From positions 1 to 58,462 of the forward strand of contig QCMA01000005.1 of assembly GCA_003214115.1 (NCBI GenBank): a DNA stretch of 58,462 nt, in the 5' to 3' direction. How positions within the stretch are numbered: position 1 is the first letter of the stretch; each line of letters opens with the position of its first letter. The position numbers and the translations under genes are program-made. This document shows positions 45,309 through 54,604 of the stretch, one piece after another. The DNA is from Prochlorococcus sp. AG-418-I21. GTDB lineage: Bacteria > Cyanobacteriota > Cyanobacteriia > PCC-6307 > Cyanobiaceae. Below the pieces are notes generated by a model. It was not told the DNA's origin. It saw nothing but the letters and a program-made list of their open reading frames with translations, and made no database searches.

Positions 45309-46472
45309 TTTTTTAATTTCTTCAGAAAGTAAATTAATCTCAGCTTCTGTAGTCATTTGATGTACGCATGCTCTAAACCATTTTGGATCTTCTAAAACTC
45401 TAATCCAAATTTTCTTTTCTCCAAGTTTCTTTACAAATTTATCCTTATCTTTAATATTTTCGATATTAAAACTAACAATCCCATTTAAATATTTTTTTTC
45501 TAAAACTAATTCAACACCCTTTGATTGATTTAATTCATCCCAAAGTTTTCCACTTAATTTTTTGATATTTTTGTTTTTTTCTTTTTCATGGCAGTCTTTA
45601 TCCAAAAGATCTAAAGAATTCCGAAGCCCAGCAAGTAAAGGAATACAAGAGGTAGCTATTTCAAATTTCCTTGCATCATCATGAAAAAGATTATCTGAAG
45701 GCTCATAAATACCTTGTTCTTTTTTTAATGATTTCCAACCAATTATTGTTGGATCTGTTTCATGAATAAATCTATCTGAGACATAAATGGCTCCAAGTCC
45801 TTCTGGTCCACATGCCCATTTATGAGAAGTTATTGAATATAAATCGGAATAAAAAACTTCTTTTTCAATATTTATGTGACCAAAGGTTTGAGCACCATCA
45901 ACAAGTAAATAAGAGTCTTCTCGATTATTTTTTAATTTGATAGAAATTTTTTTTAAAGGGATTTTATATCCAAAGTTCCATAAGATATGAGAAATAATTA
46001 GGATCTTAGTCTTTCTATTTATATTTTTCAAAATCTCTAAAATTATATTTTCGTCGTTTAGATTTTTAATTTTTTGGATTGGCAAAATTTTGAATATTAA
46101 TTTATTTCTCCTGCAAAATTCACGACTTGCAGCCACTACTCCAGGATGTTCACAGTCACTTATTAACAACTCTTCTCCCTCTTTTACTTTTATTCCCCAG
46201 AAGGGCAAAATCATACCAGAAGAGATGTTTTCGGTAAGAGCTACATTCTTTGAATTGACACCTAATTTTTGTGCAATGATTCTTTTTGTGGTCAATATTT
46301 CTTTATAAATAAAAGGCCACATATCATTAGTAAATGGTCCTAAATCTTGGATAATTTCCCAAGTTTTAACTATTGCTTCTAGAGAAGATTTTGGTAATGG
46401 TCCTTGACCGCCGTAGTTGAAATAATACTTATTTTTTAATGCTGGTATTTGATCTCTTAGATTATTTCTCAT
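45297..46472 (-). CDS. Class V aminotransferase (CsdB/isopenicillin N epimerase-like)
   Basis: PLP enzyme of the NifS/SufS-like fold. The PLP lysine lies in YSITSHKWACGPEGLGAIYV; the Asp in LLVDGAQTFGHI stacks the cofactor. NYGGQGPLPKSSLEAI is the N-terminal substrate region. 391 residues. No nearby cysteine-desulfurase partner, so it is probably a separate aminotransferase-like enzyme of unknown substrate. Confidence 0.75.
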   Translation of the reverse strand: MRNNLRDQIPALKNKYYFNYGGQGPLPKSSLEAIVKTWEIIQDLGPFTNDMWPFIYKEILTTKRIIAQKLGVNSKNVALTENISSGMILPFWGIKVKEGEELLISDCEHPGVVAASREFCRRNKLIFKILPIQKIKNLNDENIILEILKNINRKTKILIISHILWNFGYKIPLKKISIKLKNNREDSYLLVDGAQTFGHINIEKEVFYSDLYSITSHKWACGPEGLGAIYVSDRFIHETDPTIIGWKSLKKEQGIYEPSDNLFHDDARKFEIATSCIPLLAGLRNSLDLLDKDCHEKEKNKNIKKLSGKLWDELNQSKGVELVLEKKYLNGIVSFNIENIKDKDKFVKKLGEKKIWIRVLEDPKWFRACVHQMTTEAEINLLSEEIKKLLT

Positions 46473-46508
46473 GGAAATTTAAGTTATATTATTAAACTCT
46501 TGAATTTT

Positions 46509-47303
46509 TTAAATATTGCCCACTAAAGTTACTGTTCTAAATTCTATATCCTCAATTACTTTCCAAGGTTCAGCACTCCTTTCTGCAAATTCTAAATTTT
46601 TAAATCCTAGTTCTTTAAAGTCACTTATAAAGTCTGGTTCATACCATGCTCCACTAATACATCCTGTCCATAGATCATGATCATTTTGCAATCTTAAAGG
46701 AACTTTTTTGTTAGAGACAATATCGCTTATTGCAATTCTTCCATTATCGTTTAAAACTCTTTTTATATTTCTTAGAAGGTTAATTCTAGATTCTGGACTT
46801 ACCAAGTTTAAAACGCAATTACTTAAGATAATATCAACTGATTTGTCAGCGATTAATGGACTTAAATCTTTATCTAATTCATCAAGTTTTTCAATTGAAC
46901 CTTCTAGAAATTCTGTATTGTTGAAACCTATATTTTTTGTAACTTCTTTAGAGGCTGATCTAGATAAAGAAAGCATATCAGGATTCTGATCAACTCCAAT
47001 AACTTTCCCTTCTTTCCCAACAATTTGGGCACAAATAAAAGCATTTTTGCCGCTACCACTTCCAAGATCTAAGACTATATCATTTTTTTGAACATATTTT
47101 GTTGGATCCCCACATCCATAGTCTCTTTCTATAACCTCTTGAGGAATTGCTTCAAGTAAAACAGGATTAAACCCAACTGGTGTACAAAGACAACTTTCTT
47201 TTTCTAGTGCGGCTGAACCATATCTTTCTTGAATCGCATCTTTATGATCGAATTGATTAGATGCTTTATTAGATGTGGTTGTATTACAGCAACTTTCAGA
47301 CAT
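46509..47303 (-). CDS. arsM: ArsM-like arsenite methyltransferase
   Basis: SAM methyltransferase with the ArsM layout: DLGSGSGKNAFI (79-90) binds SAM; three cysteines of the arsenic-site type are Cys64 (YGCGDP), Cys163 (SNCVLNLV) and Cys215 (WTGCISGAWY). An additional N-terminal cysteine cluster (ESCCNTTT, residues 3-10) and CLCTPVGF (38-45) are present. 264 residues. Arsenic methylation is the expected role; closely related enzymes act on other methyl acceptors. Confidence 0.75.
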   Translation of the reverse strand: MSESCCNTTTSNKASNQFDHKDAIQERYGSAALEKESCLCTPVGFNPVLLEAIPQEVIERDYGCGDPTKYVQKNDIVLDLGSGSGKNAFICAQIVGKEGKVIGVDQNPDMLSLSRSASKEVTKNIGFNNTEFLEGSIEKLDELDKDLSPLIADKSVDIILSNCVLNLVSPESRINLLRNIKRVLNDNGRIAISDIVSNKKVPLRLQNDHDLWTGCISGAWYEPDFISDFKELGFKNLEFAERSAEPWKVIEDIEFRTVTLVGNI

Positions 47304-47335
47304 ATTTTTTAAAGGACTCTCGATAAATATAGCCC

Positions 47336-47364
47336 AAAAAAAAAGCCCCTGAAATGGGGCTTTT
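47336..47364 (-). terminator. Rho-independent terminator of the DUF4278 gene
   Basis: AAAAGCCCC (47341-47349) pairs with GGGGCTTTT (47356-47364), nine perfect base pairs with a six-base loop. Read on the minus strand it is followed by nine T. It begins 16 bases after the stop of the minus-strand DUF4278 gene. Confidence 0.92.
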
Positions 47365-47380
47365 AATTTGTTTAATTAAA

Positions 47381-47554
47381 TTATTTAGTGTAATTAACAC
47401 CTCTGTAATTTAATTCTGCTTTTTCATTACTTGAAGAAGCGTCATCCATTCTATTGGTGTATACGTTTCTTCTGTAGGTAAGTTCAACAAGTTGCTTTTT
47501 AGCAGCTTCTTTGTTTTGAACGTAGTTTTTACCTCTGTAAGTTAAAGTAGTCAT
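47381..47554 (-). CDS. DUF4278 small protein (57 aa)
   Basis: Contains the YRG-x-x-Y motif of DUF4278 near both ends (LTYRGKNYVQ, LNYRGVNYTK) and a variant LTYRRNVYTNR in between. I use the ATG at 47554 (MTTLTYRGKNYVQ), since DUF4278 proteins usually begin so, and the longer frame to 47590 lies inside a structured leader. Expression is probably controlled by the riboswitch-like element immediately upstream, which suggests a role in nitrogen or glutamine response. Confidence 0.8.
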   Translation of the reverse strand: MTTLTYRGKNYVQNKEAAKKQLVELTYRRNVYTNRMDDASSSNEKAELNYRGVNYTK

Positions 47555-47571
47555 GTTTCGATGTGACAACA

Positions 47572-47648
47572 CGGCCATCCCCCGTTCCATGGTATGACTC
47601 GAACTGCGCCCTCAAAAGAGGGTGAACGAAAAAGTAGCGATTGCTACC
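47572..47648 (-). promoter_or_regulatory. Probable glutamine riboswitch (downstream-peptide / glnA type)
   Basis: Minus-strand leader of the DUF4278 gene. CGTTC (47628-47624) can pair with GAACG (47587-47583) as the closing stem, and CCCTC/GAGGG (47609-47622) forms a perfect hairpin next to it, followed by CGCAGTT. This order (CGUUCA, hairpin, CGxAGU-like, GGAACG) is that of the glnA/downstream-peptide RNAs, which sense glutamine and often precede small cyanobacterial genes. A second hairpin (GTAGC 47634-47638 with GCTAC 47643-47647) lies at the 5' end. Some consensus positions differ. Confidence 0.6.
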
Positions 47649-47653
47649 AAATT

Positions 47654-47659
47654 ATTATA
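47654..47659 (-). promoter_or_regulatory. -10 box of the DUF4278 transcript
   Basis: A perfect TATAAT (minus strand) ends 6 bases before the first base of the 5' hairpin of the leader (47648), which is the expected distance to a transcription start. No convincing -35 box was found. Confidence 0.6.
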
Positions 47660-47805
47660 AGCGTATTTTTAACTCCATGTCTAGCTTTTACAAATAGAAA
47701 CGAAGATTTAATGTTTTTTTAATTATTATCTTAGGTAAATTTTTCTATAAATAGTCTCTAAAAAGGTTTATGTTTATATTTGGTTTAATCTTCATTTAAT
47801 TATTT

Positions 47806-48063
47806 ATGACAGGTTTTTTATATTTCTTGGGAAATACTTTAAGGTGGCCAGTGTTAAAGCCAAAAGAATTTTTTTCACTACATGCTTATTTTTCAATTAT
47901 TTATTTGATAACTTTTACTTTAAGTAAATATGATGTAAGCCAATCAAATTTAGTTTTTACTTTAGGAATTCTTGCACCTCTTTTAATCGCTATTGGTCAA
48001 GGACTTCCAATTAATTGCCTTGATATGGAATCATCTTTGTTGAAGGAATTAAAAACTAAATAA
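47806..48063 (+). CDS. Small membrane protein (85 aa), unknown
   Basis: Two or three hydrophobic helices (FFSLHAYFSIIYLITFTL, and LVFTLGILAPLLIAIGQGLP) joined by short loops. ATG start; ends in a charged segment (SSLLKELKTK). Convergent with the NifU-like gene. No recognised family. Confidence 0.6.
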   Translation: MTGFLYFLGNTLRWPVLKPKEFFSLHAYFSIIYLITFTLSKYDVSQSNLVFTLGILAPLLIAIGQGLPINCLDMESSLLKELKTK

Positions 48064-48085
48064 TATATATTTCATTTAAAAATTT

Positions 48086-48331
48086 TTATAAAACCTGGAC
48101 AACTTCGCTTATTTCGGGAATCATTTCTTTTAACTTTCTTTCAATACCCATTTTGAGAGTCATAGTGCTACTTGGGCAACTACCACATGCTCCTTGAAGT
48201 CTGACTTTGACAATTGGACCATCTATTTCTGCAATCTCTACATTACCTCCATCAGAAATTAAAAAAGGTCTTAGCTCGTCAAGGACTTTTTCTACATTTT
48301 CGTTTGTCAGCGAGAGTGTTTCAGTACTCAT
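48086..48331 (-). CDS. NifU-like (Nfu) iron-sulfur scaffold protein
   Basis: 81-residue Nfu domain: [20 protein letters not shown], and [19 protein letters not shown] with the CxxC cluster-binding cysteines. Donates Fe-S clusters to photosystem I and other targets in cyanobacteria. Full length for the stand-alone form. Confidence 0.93.
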   Translation of the reverse strand: MSTETLSLTNENVEKVLDELRPFLISDGGNVEIAEIDGPIVKVRLQGACGSCPSSTMTLKMGIERKLKEMIPEISEVVQVL

Positions 48332-48401
48332 AATTTTGGATTAACTTTATAATAAGCCTAGAAAGAAATCTGATTAATTGCAAAAAAGATAATTTTCTGT
48401 T

Positions 48402-49898
48402 GTGACTTCATCTAAAAATCCCACTAATGACAATAGCTACTTTGATGCAGTCTTAGTAGGAGCAGGGATAATGAGTAGTACTTTAGCCCTCCTAATTTCA
48501 GAAGTTTTACCAGATATAAAATTTCTTATTATAGAAAAATTAAATGCTTCAGGAAGTGAAAGTACTGGCGCTTTTAATAATGCAGGTACAGGACATGCGG
48601 CTAATTGCGAATTAAACTATACCCCTTTAGATGAAAAAGGAAATCTAAAAATAGATAAAGCGCTCTCAATAAATCGTTCTTTTGAAACATCCATGTCATT
48701 ATGGGCCTCATTGTATGAAGCAGGGAAAATTGATATTAAGAAGTTTCTAAAATTTATTCCTCATATTAGCTTTGTGTCTGGTCAGGATAATATTTCTTTT
48801 TTAAAAAAAAGATTTCAGAAAATGACCGAAAATCCTGAATTTATCGATATGGAATTTTCTACATCTTTTGATGAAATTTCATCATGGGCTCCTTTAATAA
48901 CAAAAGATAGAAATCCATCTACTCAAATTGCTGCTACTAGAATAGGTAGAGGAACTGATATTAATTTTGAGGCTTTAACTAAAGAGTATTTGTCATTAGT
49001 TTCCTTAAACAAAAATGTTGAAATTAGATACAAAACAGAATTAGTAGATTTAAAGAAAATTGATAAAAAACAATGGGAACTAGAAATCAGTTCTGAAGGT
49101 AGAAAAACTTCAATTAGAACTGGCTACGTTTTTCTTGGTGCTGGTGGAAAAACGATTAATTATTTACAAAAATCAAAAATTCCAGAAGCAAAAAGTTATG
49201 GTGGATTTCCTGTTAGTGGGAAATGGCTTATTTGCGAGAAAAAAGATCTAACAGAAAAACATAACTCAAAAGTTTATGGTAAAGCTGATATTGGAGCGCC
49301 ACCAATGTCTGTGCCTCATTTAGACACCAGATGGATTGATAATAAAAAACTTCTTTTATATGGACCTTTTGCTGGATTTACAACTAAATTTCTAAAACAA
49401 AGTTCATACTTTGACTTATTTAGTTCAATTAAAAAGAATAATATTTTATCTATGTTAGACGTTGGTTTAAAGAACAATGATTTAATTAATTACCTAATAT
49501 CACAATCATTAAAGAACCATAACTCAAGAGTAGAAAATTTAAAGAACATGATGCCATCAGCTAATCCTTCTGACTGGTATTTAAAGAATGCTGGTCAAAG
49601 AGTCCAAATAATTAAAAAAACTGAAGGTGGTGGTTCTTTGAAATTTGGAACTGAGATTGTAAATTCATCTGATGGATCATTATCTGCTTTGTTGGGAGCC
49701 TCTCCCGGAGCAAGTACTGCGGTTTCAATTATGGTTGAGGTTCTAGAAAAATCTGTTTTATTTTTAAACGATAAGCATAATCTTCAGAAAAAAATAAATG
49801 ACTTAATTTATCCAGAACTATCAGTCTCTGCAAATTACAGTACCTTCATAAAAGAAATTAAAAAAAGAAATAATTCCATTTTTGGTTTCCATCCATAA
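48402..49898 (+). CDS. mqo: Malate:quinone oxidoreductase
   Basis: FAD enzyme that oxidises malate to oxaloacetate and feeds electrons to the quinone pool. N-terminal FAD loop [20 protein letters not shown], followed by [38 protein letters not shown], and a C-terminal [18 protein letters not shown]. 498 residues. GTG start. Divergent from the Nfu gene. Confidence 0.93.
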   Translation: MTSSKNPTNDNSYFDAVLVGAGIMSSTLALLISEVLPDIKFLIIEKLNASGSESTGAFNNAGTGHAANCELNYTPLDEKGNLKIDKALSINRSFETSMSLWASLYEAGKIDIKKFLKFIPHISFVSGQDNISFLKKRFQKMTENPEFIDMEFSTSFDEISSWAPLITKDRNPSTQIAATRIGRGTDINFEALTKEYLSLVSLNKNVEIRYKTELVDLKKIDKKQWELEISSEGRKTSIRTGYVFLGAGGKTINYLQKSKIPEAKSYGGFPVSGKWLICEKKDLTEKHNSKVYGKADIGAPPMSVPHLDTRWIDNKKLLLYGPFAGFTTKFLKQSSYFDLFSSIKKNNILSMLDVGLKNNDLINYLISQSLKNHNSRVENLKNMMPSANPSDWYLKNAGQRVQIIKKTEGGGSLKFGTEIVNSSDGSLSALLGASPGASTAVSIMVEVLEKSVLFLNDKHNLQKKINDLIYPELSVSANYSTFIKEIKKRNNSIFGFHP

Positions 49899-49953
49899 TT
49901 CTAATTAGCTAGTATTAATCAAGATGTAATAAGAGGAGAATTTTTCTTTCTAT

Positions 49954-51762
49954 ATGACTGATATATCGGTTTCAAAAATTAGAAATTTCTGCATAATCGC
50001 TCATATTGACCATGGTAAATCTACCCTTGCAGATAGGTTGCTTCAAGATACTGGTACTGTGCAGCAAAGGGATATGCAAGAACAATTTTTGGACAGTATG
50101 GATCTTGAAAGAGAGAGAGGAATTACTATTAAGTTACAGGCCGCTAGGATGAAATATAAAGCTGACGATTCCCAAGAATATGTTTTGAACTTGATAGATA
50201 CTCCAGGGCATGTTGATTTCTCTTATGAGGTTAGTAGATCTCTTCAAGCTTGTGAAGGCGCCTTACTTGTTGTTGATGCAAGTCAAGGAGTAGAAGCTCA
50301 AACCTTAGCTAATGTTTATCTTGCCTTAGAAAATAATCTTGAAATAATTCCTGTTTTAAATAAAGTTGATTTACCAGGGGCTGATGCTGAAAAAATAAAA
50401 CAAGAAATAGAGGAAATTATTGGACTTGATACATCTAATGCAATAAATTGTTCAGCAAAAACTGGAGTTGGTATAAAAGATATTTTGGAAGCAATCGTAA
50501 GAAGAGTACCTCCTCCTCAAGATGAAATTAAACTACCTACAAAGGCACTGATTTTTGATTCTTATTATGATCCGTACAGAGGAGTTATTGTTTATTTCAG
50601 GGTGATATCTGGGGCTCTAAATAAGAGAGAAAAAATATTATTAATGGCAAGTAAGAAAAATTATGAACTAGATGAGATAGGAATAATGGCGCCTGATCAG
50701 CAGCAAGTTGATGAATTACATGCAGGAGAAGTTGGTTATTTAGCTGCTTCTATAAAATCAGTTGCTGATGCGAGAGTGGGTGATACGATTACTCTTTTAA
50801 ATTCACCTGCCAATGACCCTTTGCCTGGATATAAGACAGCAAATCCTATGGTTTTTTGTGGCTTATTCCCGACTGATGCTGATCAATTCCCAGATTTAAG
50901 AGTATCACTAGAAAAATTACAATTATCTGATGCAGCTTTAAAATATGAGCCTGAAACCAGTAGCGCAATGGGCTTCGGATTTAGGTGCGGATTCCTAGGA
51001 CTTCTTCATATGGAGATTGTTCAAGAAAGATTAGAAAGAGAATATGACTTGGATCTAATCGTAACGGCACCATCAGTTATTTATAAAGTTAATTTAAATC
51101 AGCAGGAACATATCTTTATTGATAATCCTTCTACAATTCCTGAACCACAACTTAGAGAATCAATAGAAGAGCCTTATGTGAAAATGGAAATTTATGCTCC
51201 CAATGAATTTAATGGAACATTAATGGGTTTATGTCAGGAAAGAAGGGGAGTATTTATAGATATGAAATACATAACAACAGATCGAGTTACCTTGATTTAT
51301 GAAATTCCATTAGCAGAAGTTGTTACAGATTTCTTTGATCAAATGAAAAGTAGAACTCAAGGTTATGCATCAATGGAATATCATTTGATTGGCTATAGAA
51401 AAAATGACCTTGTTAGATTAGATGTTCTAATAAATTCAGAAAGAGCAGATCCATTAACTTCTATTGTTCATAAAGATAAGGCTTATGGAATTGGCAGAAG
51501 TTTAGTTGAGAAATTAAAAGAACTTATTCCAAAACAACAATTTAAAATACCTATTCAAGCATCAATCGGTAGCAGGATTATTGCAAGTGAAAGCATAAGT
51601 GCTTTGCGAAAAGATGTTTTATCTAAATGTTATGGAGGGGATATTTCTAGGAAAAAGAAACTTTTAAAGAAACAAGCCAAAGGTAAAAAGAGGATGAAGG
51701 CAATGGGTAAAGTTGAAGTCCCTCAAGAAGCTTTCATGGCAGTCTTGAAATTAAACCAGTAA
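49954..51762 (+). CDS. lepA: Elongation factor 4 (back-translocating GTPase LepA)
   Basis: Ribosome-bound GTPase acting in translation initiation or quality. G1 [21 protein letters not shown]3 [13 protein letters not shown]4 NKVDLPGAD; the C-terminal LepA-specific domain has [20 protein letters not shown], and the end [20 protein letters not shown]. 602 residues, normal. Confidence 0.97.
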   Translation: MTDISVSKIRNFCIIAHIDHGKSTLADRLLQDTGTVQQRDMQEQFLDSMDLERERGITIKLQAARMKYKADDSQEYVLNLIDTPGHVDFSYEVSRSLQACEGALLVVDASQGVEAQTLANVYLALENNLEIIPVLNKVDLPGADAEKIKQEIEEIIGLDTSNAINCSAKTGVGIKDILEAIVRRVPPPQDEIKLPTKALIFDSYYDPYRGVIVYFRVISGALNKREKILLMASKKNYELDEIGIMAPDQQQVDELHAGEVGYLAASIKSVADARVGDTITLLNSPANDPLPGYKTANPMVFCGLFPTDADQFPDLRVSLEKLQLSDAALKYEPETSSAMGFGFRCGFLGLLHMEIVQERLEREYDLDLIVTAPSVIYKVNLNQQEHIFIDNPSTIPEPQLRESIEEPYVKMEIYAPNEFNGTLMGLCQERRGVFIDMKYITTDRVTLIYEIPLAEVVTDFFDQMKSRTQGYASMEYHLIGYRKNDLVRLDVLINSERADPLTSIVHKDKAYGIGRSLVEKLKELIPKQQFKIPIQASIGSRIIASESISALRKDVLSKCYGGDISRKKKLLKKQAKGKKRMKAMGKVEVPQEAFMAVLKLNQ

Positions 51763-51841
51763 TTTCTTTTAATTTAAAACTCATAGCTATTTATTTTTAA
51801 AAGAATTGGGTATATTTCATTTATATCTTTAAAAAAAGATT

Positions 51842-52687
51842 TTGGATATTAACTCATTTAATCGTGTCGGCGCAAATATCAGAAAAGCTGGATTTCTAAT
51901 TGTACTTTTTTACCTTCTTGTTGTTTTAATAATGAAATTTTTAGAGGCCAATAATTTTTTTGGCTATTCATTTTCAATGTTAAGCAATGATATCTTTGCC
52001 CCTCCTTCTCTTAATCATTTTTGTGGCACAGATAGATTAGGAAGAGATGTTTGCTTAAGAACTTTGCAAGGATCATCATTAGCGATAGAAGTTGTATTCT
52101 TATCTATTCTTTTTTCATTAAGTTTGGGTTTGCCATTGGGATTAATAAGTGGATATTTTGGTGGTTTTTTTGATAAATGCTTATCACTAATAATGGATAC
52201 TATTTTTTCAATACCTGTAATTTTGCTTTCAGTTGTTGTGGCTTTTGTCTTGGGTAAGGGTATCCTTAATGCGGCTTTGGCATTGTGTATTGTTTACTCT
52301 CCTCAATATTTTAGATTAATCAGAAATCAGACAATATTGGTTAAATCCGAAACTTATGTTGAGGCAGCTCAAGTTGCAGGAGCTGATGTTAAAAAAATTA
52401 TTTTTAAATATATTCTCCCAAATGTAATAACACCTTTACCTATTCTGCTCACCCTAAATGCTGCAGATGCTGTTTTGGTATTAGGAAGTTTAGGATTTTT
52501 AGGCCTTGGAGTTCCTGCAGATGTCCCAGAGTGGGGAAGTGATTTAAATCTGGCTATTGCCGCTTTACCTACAGGTATCTGGTGGACGGCTTTGTTCCCA
52601 GGATTGGCAATGTTTTTTTTAGTTTTAGGTCTTTCTTTTATAGGAGAGGACCTTGAAGAAATTTTTGATAGTCAAAATTCTGAATAA
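51842..52687 (+). CDS. ABC transporter permease, peptide/nickel type (DppC-like)
   Basis: Membrane subunit of a dipeptide/oligopeptide importer. 281 residues, several hydrophobic segments and the cytoplasmic EAA loop YVEAAQVAGADVKKIIFKYI, which contacts the ATPase. GTDRLGRDVCLRTLQGSSL is typical of DppC-type permeases. TTG start. No other transporter subunit of the system lies in the window. Confidence 0.87.
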   Translation: MDINSFNRVGANIRKAGFLIVLFYLLVVLIMKFLEANNFFGYSFSMLSNDIFAPPSLNHFCGTDRLGRDVCLRTLQGSSLAIEVVFLSILFSLSLGLPLGLISGYFGGFFDKCLSLIMDTIFSIPVILLSVVVAFVLGKGILNAALALCIVYSPQYFRLIRNQTILVKSETYVEAAQVAGADVKKIIFKYILPNVITPLPILLTLNAADAVLVLGSLGFLGLGVPADVPEWGSDLNLAIAALPTGIWWTALFPGLAMFFLVLGLSFIGEDLEEIFDSQNSE

Positions 52688-52689
52688 AT

Positions 52690-53361
52690 TTAGTTATGTG
52701 TAATAGGATCAAGTTCTCCTTGATCATTCAAATTTGGATATTCTTTAGCTGATTTTTTATACACCGCAGCTAATTCTGGGTAACACCATTCAAAAAGTGT
52801 TTTTTGATATTCATCCATATTTAACCCTTCTCCATTAGAGGGCAATATACCTTTATTTTTTCTTTGGCGAACAGCTTCAAATAATAATATAGAAGCAGCA
52901 ACTGAAACATTCAGAGATTGAACCATACCTCTCATAGGTATAAAAATTGATTGATCAACCATTGATATAAGTTCATTACTTAGTCCCCATTTTTCTGCTC
53001 CTAAAACAAAACATGTATTTTGAGAATAATCAAAATTTCTATAATCTACTGATTCACTATTGAGAGTCGTTCCGTATAATTTAAAACCCTTATTCTTTAA
53101 ATCAGATATTGCCGTGATAGTGTTTTCATGATTATTCAGCTTTACCCATTTTTGACTTCCTTGAGCAGTACTATTAAAAGTCTTAACGGCATTCGTTTTG
53201 CTAATAAAATTTGCTTCGAAAACTCCTGCCGCATCACATGTCCTTAATATTGCAGATAAATTATGTGGTTTATTGACATCCTCAACTAAAACAGTCAAGT
53301 TTTTCATTCTGCAATCTAAAACACTTTTGATTCGTTCAAATCTTCTTGGCAAAATTGACAT
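52690..53361 (-). CDS. trmH: TrmH-family tRNA (guanosine-2'-O)-methyltransferase
   Basis: SPOUT methylase that modifies G18 in tRNA. VLVEDVNKPHNLSAILRTCD, VLGAEKWGLSNELIS and FIPMRGMVQSLNVSVAASI with the knot-forming motifs are visible. 223 residues. Convergent with the permease (2-base gap). Confidence 0.88.
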   Translation of the reverse strand: MSILPRRFERIKSVLDCRMKNLTVLVEDVNKPHNLSAILRTCDAAGVFEANFISKTNAVKTFNSTAQGSQKWVKLNNHENTITAISDLKNKGFKLYGTTLNSESVDYRNFDYSQNTCFVLGAEKWGLSNELISMVDQSIFIPMRGMVQSLNVSVAASILLFEAVRQRKNKGILPSNGEGLNMDEYQKTLFEWCYPELAAVYKKSAKEYPNLNDQGELDPITHN

Positions 53362-53456
53362 TTATAATTTTTCACACTTTTAAATTATATTCAAAAAACA
53401 TTGATTTCCTATTAAATCTTTTGGTTTATAATATTTTGGTAGTTTAAATTAACTCA

Positions 53457-53660
53457 ATGGCATACATAGAATGGGACTATACAGTAATAACAAGTATGGT
53501 AGAAAAACAAGGGTGGGATTTACCTGATCGTGAATCGGAAGAATGGAATAAATTTAACGATGAATTAGGAGAAAAAATGAGAGGTGTTGGACTTATTTTT
53601 GAAAAATATTGTAAATTCACTCCTGACGTAGGAGAAGGAGTTCATCTTCTAGATGATTGA
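53457..53660 (+). CDS. Small cyanobacterial protein (67 aa), unknown
   Basis: ATG start; MAYIEWDYTVITSMVEKQGW, then helical ESEEWNKFNDELGEKMRGVG and a C-terminus FTPDVGEGVHLLDD. Acidic. No recognised family. Confidence 0.6.
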   Translation: MAYIEWDYTVITSMVEKQGWDLPDRESEEWNKFNDELGEKMRGVGLIFEKYCKFTPDVGEGVHLLDD

Positions 53661-53677
53661 TCATAAATAGTTTTAAA

Positions 53678-53719
53678 CCATTGATGTATCCCTTAATCAA
53701 TGGCTTATTAATTAATAAG
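53678..53719. repeat. Adjacent inverted repeats after the 67-aa gene
   Basis: CCATTGAT (53678-53685) and ATCAATGG (53696-53703) pair perfectly with a ten-base loop. A palindrome CTTATTAATTAATAAG (53704-53719) follows. There is no clear U-run, so it may be a terminator of low strength or simply structured AT-rich DNA. Confidence 0.4.
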
Positions 53720-53837
53720 ATAATATAATTTCACTAAATTAGAACTGGCAATTATTAAGGCTTTATAAAGCTTGTATTCTAAAAAAAATTTTTTATTCCA
53801 CAAAAAAGTTATTTAATTTCTATATTTGAATAAAAAT

Positions 53838-54230
53838 ATGAAAAATAAATTAACCTTTTTATTCGATGGTGGTTGTCCACTTTGTTTGAGAGAAACAAAT
53901 TTTCTTAAAAAAAGAGATACCTTAAACCAAATTTCATTTATAGATATTAATAGTAAGGATTATGATCAAAGTCTTTTTAATGACATCTCATATTCAGAAG
54001 CTATGTCAAACCTGCATGGGATTATTGAAAATGGTGAAATTATTAGGGGACTAGATGTACTTGCATATTCTTATGAATTAGTTGGTTTAGGTTGGGTTTA
54101 TTATCCCTTGAAGATTAAGCTCTTATCTCCATTATTGAGATTGGTTTACAGATATTGGGCAAAATATAGACTTCAAATTACAGGTAGATCAGATATTGAA
54201 AAACTTTGTACCTCACAATGTGAACAATAA
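53838..54230 (+). CDS. DCC family thiol-disulfide oxidoreductase-like protein (DUF393)
   Basis: The DCC motif DGGCPLCLRETNFL holds a CxxC near the N-terminus of a thioredoxin-like fold. SNLHGIIENGEIIRGLDVLA and SPLLRLVYRYWAKYRLQITG continue the family pattern. I place the start at ATG 53838 rather than the TTG 12 bases upstream. Precedes the TIGR03643, DUF2256 and photolyase-related genes, a grouping seen in many bacteria. Confidence 0.85.
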   Translation: MKNKLTFLFDGGCPLCLRETNFLKKRDTLNQISFIDINSKDYDQSLFNDISYSEAMSNLHGIIENGEIIRGLDVLAYSYELVGLGWVYYPLKIKLLSPLLRLVYRYWAKYRLQITGRSDIEKLCTSQCEQ

Positions 54231-54232
54231 AT

Positions 54233-54469
54233 ATGAAAAGTATCGATATAGACAGAATAATAGAAATGTGTTGGGAAGATAGAACACCCTTTGAAGCTAT
54301 CGAGTATCAATTTGGTTTAAAAGAGGAAGATGCGATAAAAATTATGCGTCAAAATCTTAAACCCAAATCTTTCAAAGTCTGGAGAAAGAGAGTTTCGGGA
54401 AGAAATACAAAACATATGGCTCTTAAAGATTCAACTAGATTTAAATCTACTCATAAAAGAAAATTATAA
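54233..54469 (+). CDS. TIGR03643 / DUF2805 family protein
   Basis: 78 residues: RIIEMCWEDRTPFEAIEYQF, GLKEEDAIKIMRQNLKPKSF, WRKRVSGRNTKHM. The basic C-terminus is typical. Starts 2 bases after the previous stop. Function of the family is unknown; it is found beside cryptochrome-like genes. Confidence 0.85.
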   Translation: MKSIDIDRIIEMCWEDRTPFEAIEYQFGLKEEDAIKIMRQNLKPKSFKVWRKRVSGRNTKHMALKDSTRFKSTHKRKL

Positions 54470-54472
54470 ATT

Positions 54473-54604
54473 TTGAAAAATCTTTCTACTAAAACTTGTC
54501 CTGTTTGCAATAGGCCGTTTGAGTGGCGTAAAAAATGGAAAAACTGTTGGGATGATGTTATCTACTGTTCAAAAAGATGCAGTAATAGGAAGTCGCAAAG
54601 ATGA
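54473..54604 (+). CDS. DUF2256 zinc-finger-like peptide (43 aa)
   Basis: TTG start 3 bases after the preceding stop; cysteines arranged CPVC (9-12), C25, C32 and C36, as in DUF2256: [20 protein letters not shown], and [14 protein letters not shown]. Probably binds zinc. The TGA stop overlaps the ATG of the photolyase-related gene by 4 bases. Confidence 0.85.
   Translation: MKNLSTKTCPVCNRPFEWRKKWKNCWDDVIYCSKRCSNRKSQR

Noticed and set aside
47654-47700. Possible NtcA site (GTA-N8-TAC) upstream of the DUF4278 promoter
   Set aside because: The only candidate lacks the second half-site and is misplaced relative to the -10 box.
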